Origin: Betaproteobacteria bacterium
GTDB lineage: Bacteria; Pseudomonadota; Gammaproteobacteria; Burkholderiales; Burkholderiaceae_F
DNA: 64,000 nt
NCBI GenBank assembly: GCA_005882215.1
Contig: VBCK01000135.1
Location: 1-64,000 of the forward strand
Reading direction: 5' to 3'
Shown: positions 9,189 to 17,062 of the stretch, piece by piece
Layout of the letters: every line of letters begins with the position of its first letter
How positions within the stretch are numbered: the first letter of the stretch is position 1
The notes under the pieces: generated by a model
Seen by the model: the letters and a program-made list of their open reading frames with translations, nothing else
What the model was told of the DNA's origin: nothing
The model's database searches: none
Program-made: the position numbers and the translations under genes

Positions 9189-9962
9189 ATGGCGATCAGT
9201 GACTCTCCCCGGAAAGCGAACCCCGAGGTGGAAGCAGCGCCCAGGCACATTCACGTCCTGGCAGTCGATGACGATCCGTCGATCCGCCGGATGATCGCCG
9301 ACTATCTCGGCGACAACGACATTCGCGTTACCGGTCTCGAAAGCGGGTTGCAGATCGAACAGGCCATGGCGGGCGATTTCGTGGATCTGCTTCTTCTGGA
9401 CCTGAAACTGCCCGGCGAGGATGGAATGAAGATCGCGCAGAATATTCGCGCCAAATCGGATATTCCGATCATCATGTTGACGGGCCGCAAGGATGAGGCC
9501 GACCGCGTGATGGGCCTGGAGCTCGGCGCGGACGATTACCTGGTCAAGCCCTTCTCGCCGCGGGAGCTGCTGGCCCGCATCCGCGCGCTGTTGCGGCGGT
9601 CCCGGACGCACGAAACCGTGGCTGATGGTCTGGCCCGGATCCGGGCCTATCGTTTCGCCGGCTGGGAGTTAAGCGTGCGGCTGCGACGACTGACCTCGCC
9701 GCGCGGCGAGCCGGTTGCACTGACCAACAGCGAATTCAACCTGCTGGTCGCCTTTCTGGCGGCGCCACACCGGGTCCTTTCGCGCGAACAACTGCTCTCG
9801 TTGTCCCGGCTTCATGACGACGAGGTGTACGACCGGTCCATCGACGTTCAGGTGGGTCGCCTGAGAAAGAAGATCGACGCCGACGAGATCGGGATTCCGC
9901 TGATCCGCACCGAACGGGGCGCAGGATACGTCTTCACGGCACCGGTCGAGGTCGTGAGGTGA
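9189..9962 (+). CDS. OmpR/PhoB-family response regulator, module copy 1
   Basis: 257 residues. The receiver domain (about 22-135) has VDDDPSIRRM, phosphoacceptor LLLLDLKLPGEDG and VKPFSPREL. A winged-helix DNA-binding domain (about 155-250) has NSEFNLLVAFL and RSIDVQVGRLRKK. It is transcribed divergently from the receiver-kinase pair, with about 180 bases between the start codons, so that gap should hold both promoters. The regulator may autoregulate the module. Close paralogue at 15126-15854 with the same helix order and linker style. Confidence 0.93.
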   Translation: MAISDSPRKANPEVEAAPRHIHVLAVDDDPSIRRMIADYLGDNDIRVTGLESGLQIEQAMAGDFVDLLLLDLKLPGEDGMKIAQNIRAKSDIPIIMLTGRKDEADRVMGLELGADDYLVKPFSPRELLARIRALLRRSRTHETVADGLARIRAYRFAGWELSVRLRRLTSPRGEPVALTNSEFNLLVAFLAAPHRVLSREQLLSLSRLHDDEVYDRSIDVQVGRLRKKIDADEIGIPLIRTERGAGYVFTAPVEVVR

Positions 9963-10126
9963 CCGGGCCGCGATCGGCCTGAATGCAGGGCAAATCGGAA
10001 TCCGTGCCGTGTCCGTGAACACGGACCTGAACGGCTCGGCGGCGAGGACGGACGCGTACTATTGCGGTATTCGCGGGGCGCGTCGGCCGGAAAAGTCAAT
10101 ACAACTGCGTAAGGAGAACGAAACAA

Positions 10127-10657
10127 ATGAACGTCAAGTCATCCTCCGTCCACCGGACGGCCGCGCTGGACACGCCGAAGGGCCTGGGATCGGAAGCGAC
10201 GCGCGACATCTCGGCGGCGCTGAACGCCTTGCTGGCGGACTTCTTCTCCTTGTATCTGAAGACGAAAAATTTCCACTGGCACGTTTCCGGCCCGCACTTC
10301 CGCGATTACCACCTGCTGATGGACGAGCAGGCCGATCAGCTTTACGCGACGACCGACCCCATCGCCGAGCGCGTGCGCAAGCTCGGCGGATTGACCTTGC
10401 GTTCGATCGGACACATCGCGCGCCTGCAACGGGTCCTGGACAATGATGCCGAGTACGTGACGCCTCTGGACATGCTGGCCGAGCTGCGCGAGGACAACCA
10501 GCGTCTGGCGCAGCGGATGCGCGAGACGCACAACGTGTGCGACGAGCATCGGGACGTCGCAACAGCCAGCCTGCTGGAGGTCTGGATCGACGAGGCCGAA
10601 CGACGCGCATGGTTCCTGTTCGAGGCAAGCCGGCCAGGCGAAACGGCGAGCCGCTAG
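10127..10657 (+). CDS. dps: Dps-family DNA-binding ferritin-like protein
   Basis: 176 residues. The hallmark ferroxidase-site sequence is NFHWHVSGPHFRDYHLLMDEQ followed by D-x-IAERVRKLGG, which provides the inter-subunit His/Asp/Glu iron ligands. Dps proteins form dodecamers that oxidise Fe2+ with peroxide, store it, and protect DNA in starvation or oxidative stress. Good ribosome-binding site AAGGAGAACG before the ATG. The stop codon TAG overlaps the first copy of a 39-bp direct repeat whose second copy ends the neighbouring ORF6N gene. Confidence 0.93.
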   Translation: MNVKSSSVHRTAALDTPKGLGSEATRDISAALNALLADFFSLYLKTKNFHWHVSGPHFRDYHLLMDEQADQLYATTDPIAERVRKLGGLTLRSIGHIARLQRVLDNDAEYVTPLDMLAELREDNQRLAQRMRETHNVCDEHRDVATASLLEVWIDEAERRAWFLFEASRPGETASR

Positions 10658-10758
10658 CGTTTCTTCCCCTCCAGGTCCGCCGTAAATCCAACCCGCCTTC
10701 GCCCTACGGGCTTCGGCGGGCTAGCGTTTCTTCCCCTCCAGGTCCGCCGTGAATCCAA
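10653..10758. repeat. 39-bp direct repeat (two copies, 67-bp period) with intervening hairpin
   Basis: Copies at 10653-10691 and 10720-10758 differ at one base (A at 10684, G at 10751). The second copy is the 3' coding end of the minus-strand ORF6N gene; the first overlaps the Dps stop codon. Between them, 10692-10720 can fold (CCCGCC pairing with GGCGGG and an inner GCCC/GGGC), which may serve as a bidirectional terminator for the two convergent genes. The arrangement looks like a small tandem duplication. Confidence 0.85.
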
Positions 10759-11275
10759 TCGGCCGGCTCTTGCGCGCCGGCGGAGCGGCGGCCAGGCGCC
10801 GGATCGCGTCGATCAGTTCGGCGATGGCTTCGTCGTGTCCGCCGACCGTGCGTTCGAGCTCGTTCAGCTTCGCGGCGAGGTCCTTATGGGTGGACAGCAT
10901 CTGCCGGATCGAGACGAACGTGCGCACGACGAGCAGGCTCACCTCGATCGCTCGCTCCGAGTTCAGCACGTTGCCGAGCATCAGCGTGCCGTGTTCGGTA
11001 AAAGCCAGAGGCAGAACCGGCGAGAACTTCAGCCGGGCGAGGTGATCACAATGCGTGATCACCTCCTGCTTCTCGGCCCGCGTCAGCTGGAACATGAACT
11101 CGGCCGGAAACCGCTCGCGGTTGCGGCGCACGGCCTGGTTTAGCACGCGCGTTTGGACCCCGTACAGCTCGGCCAGGTCGGCATCGATCATCACGCTTCG
11201 GCCCCGAACCGTCAGTATCCGGTTTTCCAGCGATGCCGCGACCAGTTCGGCCGCGCGCGACTTCTTCGGGTCCAT
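10721..11275 (-). CDS. ORF6N-domain (KilA-N/phage antirepressor-like) protein
   Basis: 184 residues from the ATG at 11275, preceded by GGGGGAG. The N-terminal ORF6N signature reads VRGRSVMIDADLAELYGVQT, then NQAVRRNRERFPAEFMFQLT. The middle contains LAFTEHGTLMLGNVLNSERA, typical of the family found in phages and chromosomal islands. A coiled region follows (LAAKLNELERTVGGHDEAIAEL). ORF6N proteins are thought to bind DNA; the chromosomal copies are uncharacterised and often accessory. The 3' end lies within the second copy of a 39-bp direct repeat. It may be a phage-derived remnant still intact as a gene. Confidence 0.88.
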   Translation of the reverse strand: MDPKKSRAAELVAASLENRILTVRGRSVMIDADLAELYGVQTRVLNQAVRRNRERFPAEFMFQLTRAEKQEVITHCDHLARLKFSPVLPLAFTEHGTLMLGNVLNSERAIEVSLLVVRTFVSIRQMLSTHKDLAAKLNELERTVGGHDEAIAELIDAIRRLAAAPPARKSRPIGFTADLEGKKR

Positions 11276-11428
11276 AGCTCCCCCTGACACCCGGTTCGGA
11301 ATAAACCGGAATTGCCGCGCCATTTTCGACCACGACGGCGGCGCCATTCTGGAGCAAAATCCCGATGTCGAACGTGCCTTTGTGCGCGCGAGGGTGTCAT
11401 AGACACGATCTTAAGCTGGGCAAACCCC

Positions 11429-12616
11429 GTGCGAATTGCGGGTCTCGCGTTCGTGTGCGTGTTGCTCAGCGCGTGCGCGGGCCCCCGCCCTGCGGCAGAA
11501 CCGCCCGCATTCCTGTTCAAGGACGACGCGTTCGCGGCACCCGAAGAGAGCTTCGCCGCCAGCGACCTGTTCGCGCTGAACGAGCAGATGCGGCGCTTCC
11601 TGGCGCACGACATCGCGGTGCAGCTGCATTCATCGGGACCGACCAACGGACTGATCGAGGCGCTGTACAGCAAGAACCAGCTGAAGCTGAGTTATGACGC
11701 AGCGAGGACCCGCAACGCGGCGGAAGCGTTCAACGCGCGCGCGGGAAACTGCCTGTCGATGGTCATCATGACGGCAGCGTTCGCAAAGGAACTGGGCCTG
11801 CCGGTCGAATACAACGCCGCTGGATACGAGGAGGTCTGGAGCCGAAGCGGCGATTTCCTGCTCGGTAGCGGGCACGTCAACGTCAGCGTGGGCGCGAGGG
11901 ATTCGGACATCGGGCTGCGCGTGGTCGGGCGGCCGCTGACGGTCGATTTTCTGCCGCCCGAGGACATCCGCGGGCTGCCGTCACGGGAGATCCCGGAGCA
12001 GGTGATCGTTGCGATGTACATGAACAACAAATCGGTCGAGTCGTTGATGCGCGACGAGCTGGACGAGGCCTACGGATGGGCGCGTGAGGCGATCCGGCGA
12101 AGCCCCGAATTCGCCAGCTCGTATAACACGCTGGGGATCGTTTACCTGCACCGCGGCGATCCGGCTCAGGCGGCCCGGGTGTTTGCATACGCACTCGAGC
12201 AGGCGCCGGACAACACGTCGGTGATGGCCAATCTCGCCGACGTTCTGAGCCGGCTGGGAGACGAAGCGGGAGCCGCCGCGCTCCGATCGCGCCTGGCGCG
12301 GATCGATCCGAACCCGCCGTATCACTTCTTCAACCTCGGCATCGCGGCGATGCAGGAAAACGATTTTTCAACCGCCACCAAGATGTTCGCCAAGGAAGTG
12401 TCGCGCGCAGACTACAACCAGGAATTCCACTACTGGCTGGGTGTGGCTTACTTCAAGCTCGGTGAAATCGAGCGGGCGCGACGCCAGCTTTCGCTGGCAA
12501 TGGAAAAGAGCACGACTCGCGGCGATCACGACCTGTACGCGGCCAAACTCGCCTGGCTTCAGACGATTGCGGGCGGATCGGGCGGGCTGCGGCCCGTGAT
12601 CACGCCGGCCCAGTGA
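11429..12616 (+). CDS. TPR-repeat lipoprotein with transglutaminase-like N-terminal region
   Basis: About 395 residues if the GTG at 11429 is used. This start gives a textbook lipoprotein signal (RIAGLAFVCVLLSAC) with lipobox LSAC; earlier TTG/GTG readings place a long unlikely tail before it. The middle contains RAGNCLSMVIMTAAFAKELGL, the cysteine-containing pattern of transglutaminase-like folds, followed by GSGHVNVSV. The C-terminal half has three to four TPR-like helical pairs (ASSYNTLGIVYLHRGD, HYWLGVAYFKLGEIERARRQ). Probably an outer-membrane-anchored assembly or scaffold protein; the substrate is unknown. Confidence 0.82.
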   Translation: MRIAGLAFVCVLLSACAGPRPAAEPPAFLFKDDAFAAPEESFAASDLFALNEQMRRFLAHDIAVQLHSSGPTNGLIEALYSKNQLKLSYDAARTRNAAEAFNARAGNCLSMVIMTAAFAKELGLPVEYNAAGYEEVWSRSGDFLLGSGHVNVSVGARDSDIGLRVVGRPLTVDFLPPEDIRGLPSREIPEQVIVAMYMNNKSVESLMRDELDEAYGWAREAIRRSPEFASSYNTLGIVYLHRGDPAQAARVFAYALEQAPDNTSVMANLADVLSRLGDEAGAAALRSRLARIDPNPPYHFFNLGIAAMQENDFSTATKMFAKEVSRADYNQEFHYWLGVAYFKLGEIERARRQLSLAMEKSTTRGDHDLYAAKLAWLQTIAGGSGGLRPVITPAQ

Positions 12617-12628
12617 TCGGGCTGGCGT

Positions 12629-12874
12629 TCACGCCGGAACGAAGCCCGGGACGGTCAGCCGCGGCGGCGCCTGGAAATCGAAACACTCCCACAGATCTCC
12701 GGACGGATCGCCCGCCTGCAGCGCCGGCGCACCCCAGGCCGGCAGGCCGAACAGCCGCAGGCAGAATTTCACTACGCTCACGTGCGAATACATCCGGCTC
12801 ACGACCTGCTTGCGGGCATACGGGCTGACGAATGTGACCGCGGGGGCTGGCTCGGCGGGGATTACCGGGTTCAC
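12629..12874 (-). pseudogene. C-terminal fragment of a phospholipase C/phosphoesterase-family gene
   Basis: The frame reads VTFVSPYARKQVVSRMYSH, SVVKFCLRLFGLP and then LWECFDFQAPPRL before a stop. This is the conserved C-terminal block of bacterial phosphoesterase/phospholipase C family proteins (VSPYAKxGYVSHxxYEHxSxLKFIE...FDF). Family members are 400-700 residues; only about 75 remain, joined directly to the 3' end of the neighbouring kinase remnant with no start of its own. A decayed gene fragment left by a deletion or rearrangement. Confidence 0.7.
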
Positions 12875-14705
12875 GCGTCAATCGGTTCTGCGTGCACGGT
12901 GCTGACCCGACCCGCGAAGACCTCTGCCAGGCATTCGGCCAGCCGCGCAGCTTTCAGCGGCTTCAGCAGAAACGCGCTGGCGTCCACGGCCGCCGCGACG
13001 GCCTTCAAGTTTGTTCCGCAAAAGCCGCTCATCAGGATCACCGGAAGCGCCGGATTCAACTGGCGCAACTCGGTCGCAAGCTCCGGGCCCGTCGTGCCCG
13101 ACATCACCACGTCGGTCAGCAGCGCATCGAATCGCTCCGGCTGCGCCCGGAATCGAAGATCCGGCCGAACACGTCGGGGGCAATTCCGGCTCCGGTATCG
13201 GTGACCTGCAGCAGGCCATAGTCGCCCGGCCACAGCCGGCCCGCCGCCAGATCGCGCGTGGACTCGACCTGAATGGCTTCGACCGAGACGCCGATCCGGC
13301 CGTTCCCATCGACCGCCTGGACTGCGTTCGACAGCAGATTTCCGACCACCTGGTGAAGCTGCGCCGCATCGCCCATCACGACGACCGGTTCCTCGGGAAG
13401 CTTCGTATCGACCCGCACGTCGTGCGGCAGCGACAGGCGCATCAACTCGATCGTCTCGCGTACGACCTGCTGAAGAACGATCGGGCGCGGCGCGTTGATC
13501 CCGGGCCGGCTGAAAGCGAGAATGCGGGCAACCAGATCCCGCGCGCGGTTTGCGGCCAGCACGATGTTATCGACGTAGCGGCGCTGCCCGCTGCCGGGGG
13601 CTGCATCCTGCTGGGCGAGTTCCCCGTAACCGAGGATGGCGCCCAGGATGTTGTTGAAATCATGCGCGATGCCTCCGGCCAGCGTGCCCAGGGCCTCGAG
13701 CTTCTGGGACTGGTGCAGGTGCGCGGCCAGGCGCTCGCGCCGCCTGAGCTGAAGCAGCAATGCGATCAGCAGGATCGCCGCCAGCGCCGTGATCGCAAAG
13801 GTGCGCGCGGCGTTCGTCCAGGCGTCCTGGACCCAGCCCTGAAGCATCGTCGCCTCGCTGCGCCCGACGGCCACTACGGCCGGGTATCCGGGCACGCGGC
13901 ACAGGCTCACGTGCGAGCGGCCGATGCGCGGATCGTCGATCTGCACGGCGGCCACGCGCGCCTGCCCCGCCCCTCCCATCGCCCGCACCGCGCCGGCGAG
14001 CGCCTGCGGCGCGGTGCTCACAGACTCCTCATCCCTGCTGACCAGCGACACGCCATCGGAGCGCAGCAAGTCGACCGTGCTTCCGGCCCCGAGCTCCAGT
14101 CTTCGATAGAAATTGCGAAAGTAGTCGACCCTGACCGAGGCGGCGACGATGCCGCGAAAGCGCTCACCCGGCAGGCGCCGGCTCAGCACGAAGGTGGCGT
14201 TGCCGACGGTCCGGCTGATCAGCGGTTCGCTGACGAAAAGGCCCGCGTCCTTGCGCGCGGCCTGGATCGTGAAATATGCGCGGTCGGAAAGGTCCAGATA
14301 CGCCGAACCTTGCCCGGAGCTCACGTAAAGATGCCGCGCGGGGTCGTACAGGATCAGGCCTTGCACCTGTGGCACCCCGCTCACCTGGATTCGCAGCAAG
14401 TCAGGAATGCGGCGCTGGTCTGCGGCCGAAGGCGCGCCGCTCGGATCGAGCAGTTCGGCCTGCCTCAGGATCAGGTCGATCGCCTGCAGCGAACGGGCCG
14501 ACTGCTCGGCCAGCGCGTGTGCCACGTTGTCGTGCTGGCGCTCGGCCATATCCAGCACGATGGCCCGGTGGTGAACCGTGTCCAGCAGGGCCGACAGCCA
14601 GACGGCGCCGCAAACCGCCACCACAACCAGAATGAAAGACGCCCGCAGCCCGATGCCGGTCGGCTCCCGGTAGGGTATCGACGTCCCCTTGTTCGATCGC
14701 AGCAT
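12871..14705 (-). pseudogene. Broken hybrid histidine kinase (internal deletion plus frameshift), module copy 2
   Basis: From the ATG at 14705: a membrane segment near the N-terminus, an extracytoplasmic Cache/PAS-like sensor (about 45-285), a second membrane segment, then HisKA with GGIAHDFNNILGAILGYGEL (His near residue 347). The ATPase domain reads NLLSNAVQAV, then DTGAGIAPDVFGRIFD, where the frame jumps and soon stops (13116). In another frame the sequence resumes immediately inside a receiver domain, at FRAQPERFDALLTDVVMSG...LLKPLKAARL, ending at 12871. Against the intact kinase at 6060-8648 about 110 codons are missing: the G2 ATP-binding box, the linker and the first half of the receiver. 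The product should lack kinase activity. Confidence 0.8.
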
Positions 14706-14709
14706 GCTC

Positions 14710-15081
14710 TCAGCGACCCGGACGCGTCACGCCGAGCGCAGCGTAAAGTTCGTGGCGCGTATAGGGCTTGGCCAAAACCTTGGTCACGGCGAGTCTACCC
14801 GCCATGGCATCATTCGCATCGTCGCCGGCCGGAAGGCGCGCCGATGCGGCAATGATGTCCGCCTCGGGGAAGATGCGTCGCCAGGCCCGTAAGACCGGGT
14901 CGGCGTGCGGAGGATTCGGAATGTCGATCACGATTGCGCCGATGCTGCCCAGTGTCGCGGTCGCCTCGCACGGTCCGGTCGCTGCAAACACGGCATGAAC
15001 CCCCACCTGCTCGAGCCACTCGGCAACCAGTGTTCGCAGCAGCCCATCGGGCTCGACCACGAGCACGCGTCCCGGTTTCAT
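14710..15081 (-). CDS. Stand-alone receiver-like protein, module copy 2
   Basis: 123 residues, single receiver fold. It starts MKPGRVLVVEPDGLLRTLVAEWL. The acidic pocket is EPD, the probable phosphoacceptor aspartate is in AIVIDIPNPP and the lysine in VLAKPYTRHEL. It ends four bases before the ATG of the broken kinase, as its paralogue does at the first module. If phosphorylated at all it now needs another kinase, for example the intact copy at 6060-8648. Confidence 0.78.
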   Translation of the reverse strand: MKPGRVLVVEPDGLLRTLVAEWLEQVGVHAVFAATGPCEATATLGSIGAIVIDIPNPPHADPVLRAWRRIFPEADIIAASARLPAGDDANDAMAGRLAVTKVLAKPYTRHELYAALGVTRPGR

Positions 15082-15125
15082 GCCGGGACCTGCGGTGCAT
15101 CACCCGGCAACCCGGGGCAGCCATC

Positions 15126-15854
15126 GTGACGCAGGAAATCGGCCCCCACGTGATGGTCGTCGACGACGACGCGGCGCTGCGCCAGGTGGTACGCGAGTAT
15201 CTGGGTGAAAACGAATTCCGCGTCAGCGAAGCAGCCAGCGGCGCGGAGTTGATCGACGCGTTCGCCTCTCAGGTCATCGACCTCGTGCTGTTGGACTTGA
15301 GGCTCGGAGCCGAGGACGGCATGCGCCTTTTGCGCCACCTGCGAGACCAGTCCCAGGTACCCGTGATCGTGCTGACCGGGCGTACCGAGGAGGCCGACCG
15401 CATCATGGGACTGGAACTGGGCGCGGACGACTACCTGACGAAGCCGTTCAGCCCCCGCGAGCTGCTGGCCCGCATTCGTACCGTACTGCGCAGGACTTAC
15501 GCCGGGCAGGAGGTTCACGGCGCAAAGGTATGTCGCGCCTACCGCTTCCCGGGTTGGGAGCTGAACCTCAGGACGCGCCGGCTCGCCGACGGGGAGGGCC
15601 ACCAGGTGCCACTGAGCAACGGCGAATTCAATCTGCTGGCCGCGTTGCTGGCCGCGCGCGGCCGCGTGCTGACACGCGATCAGCTGATCGAAATGAGCCG
15701 GCGCTACGACAACGAGGTCTACGACCGCGCGGTCGACGTGCAGATCCTGCGCCTGAGGCGCAAGATCGAGCCCGATCCGCGCCAACCGAGGTACATCGTC
15801 ACCGAGCGCGGCGTCGGCTACAGCTTCGCGGCGCAGGTGGATGCGGTGTACTGA
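15126..15854 (+). CDS. OmpR/PhoB-family response regulator, module copy 2
   Basis: 242 residues from the GTG at 15126, which sits just after GGGGCAG; upstream reading is in the divergent gene and looks non-coding. The receiver has VVDDDAALRQV, LVLLDLRLGAEDG and TKPFSPRELLARI. The DNA-binding winged helix has NGEFNLLAALLA and RAVDVQILRLRRK, ending near VTERGVGYSFAA. Divergent from the receiver/kinase pair with only about 45 bases between start codons. Strongly similar in order and motifs to the regulator at 9189-9962. Confidence 0.92.
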   Translation: MTQEIGPHVMVVDDDAALRQVVREYLGENEFRVSEAASGAELIDAFASQVIDLVLLDLRLGAEDGMRLLRHLRDQSQVPVIVLTGRTEEADRIMGLELGADDYLTKPFSPRELLARIRTVLRRTYAGQEVHGAKVCRAYRFPGWELNLRTRRLADGEGHQVPLSNGEFNLLAALLAARGRVLTRDQLIEMSRRYDNEVYDRAVDVQILRLRRKIEPDPRQPRYIVTERGVGYSFAAQVDAVY

Positions 15855-16118
15855 CCGGCGGTCCCCGGCACCCTGCCGCCCTCGTTCCCTCATCGCAAGT
15901 TCCGCTCGGCCTTCGGCGCCCGGGATCGCTGATCGGTCGACACTGTCGTACCGGCCGTTTACGACGCAATTGCGGATCATGTTTCACCTGAAACGTGCCG
16001 GTGGCGGTTTGCAATCCCACCGGGCGAGTCTGGCCCTAGGCTGCGTGCTGGCGTTGCACAGGGCCCGACGTCGGCGCACGGAGTGCCCGAGCATCGCAAC
16101 CCGGGGGGAAAACCAGAC

Positions 16119-17021
16119 ATGGATCGGGATATCGGCTTTATCGGGCTCGGCAACATGGGCGAGCCCATGGCACGCAATCTGTTGCAGCGTGGATTCAGGC
16201 TGCGCGTGTACAACCGCACCGCGGCCAGGACGCGGGAGCTCGTTCGCCTCGGCGCCGTGGCCGTGGAAGTGCCCGCGGATGCCGTTCAGGCCGACGGTCT
16301 GGTCATCACGATGGTCTCCGACGACCAGGCGCTGCAGGCAGTCACGACGGGACCGGGCGGAATCGGCGCCCGCCTGGGTCGCGGCGGTTTGCACGTGTCG
16401 ATGAGCACGGTCTCGCCGGAGCTGGTCCGCAAGCTCGCCGAGCAGCACTCGCGGGCCGGCGCTGCGCTGGTGTCTGCGCCCGTTTCGGGGCGACCCGACG
16501 CGGCCGAGGCCGCCAGCCTGACCGTGTGGCTGGCCGGCGCGGATCAGAACAAGCAGCGCGCGCGCCCGGTGCTGCAGGCGATGGCCGGTGCCATTCACGA
16601 CGTCGGTGCCGAGCCGGCGGCCGGCAACGTCGCAAAGCTCGCCGTCAACCTGATGGTGCTGAGCAGCGTCGAGACGCTGGCCGAAGTGCTGGAGCTCGCC
16701 GCACGCGGCGGCGTCGATCGCAGGGCGCTCGCCGCGGCCTTGACCGAACGGCTGTTCACGGGGCCGGTGATCACCGGGTACGCCATGCGATTGGCGAGCG
16801 GCTTGTCCGAGGAAAAGGGATTCAAGGTGGCGCTGGCCCTGAAGGACATCGACCTCGTGCTCCGGGCGGCTGCCGCGGCCGACGCGTCGCTGCCGTTCGC
16901 TCAGGTCCTGCGCGAGCGCCTCAGATCCGTCTACCTCAGAGGCCTGGGCGAGCGCGACGTGTCGGCGCTGGCGGCCGATCTGGCGCCGGCTCCGAGGACG
17001 GGCGTCGCGGCCGGCGCGTGA
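16119..17021 (+). CDS. 3-hydroxyisobutyrate/beta-hydroxyacid dehydrogenase family protein
   Basis: 300 residues from the ATG at 16119 behind GGGGGGAA. The NAD(P)-binding site is IGFIGLGNMGEPMARNLL; the substrate loop resembles SAPVSGRPDAAEAASL; the catalytic lysine region is GNVAKLAVNLMVLS. Family enzymes oxidise 3-hydroxyisobutyrate, tartronate semialdehyde or related acids, or reduce short aldehydes. It lies 41 bases before the RND permease gene in the same orientation and may be cotranscribed, but a functional link is not obvious. The upstream gap 15855-16118 shows no gene. Confidence 0.85.
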   Translation: MDRDIGFIGLGNMGEPMARNLLQRGFRLRVYNRTAARTRELVRLGAVAVEVPADAVQADGLVITMVSDDQALQAVTTGPGGIGARLGRGGLHVSMSTVSPELVRKLAEQHSRAGAALVSAPVSGRPDAAEAASLTVWLAGADQNKQRARPVLQAMAGAIHDVGAEPAAGNVAKLAVNLMVLSSVETLAEVLELAARGGVDRRALAAALTERLFTGPVITGYAMRLASGLSEEKGFKVALALKDIDLVLRAAAAADASLPFAQVLRERLRSVYLRGLGERDVSALAADLAPAPRTGVAAGA

Positions 17022-17062
17022 GAGCTTCCATCGTTCGGATCCGGATGCCGGGCTGACACATC

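Noticed and set aside
11295-11325. GGAATAA near 11298 considered as a fourth ECF promoter
   Set aside because: No CGGTAT at the 14-base distance.
13011-14855. Plus-strand frame of 614 residues opposite the broken kinase
   Set aside because: Antisense shadow; the minus strand has clear HisKA and ATPase motifs.
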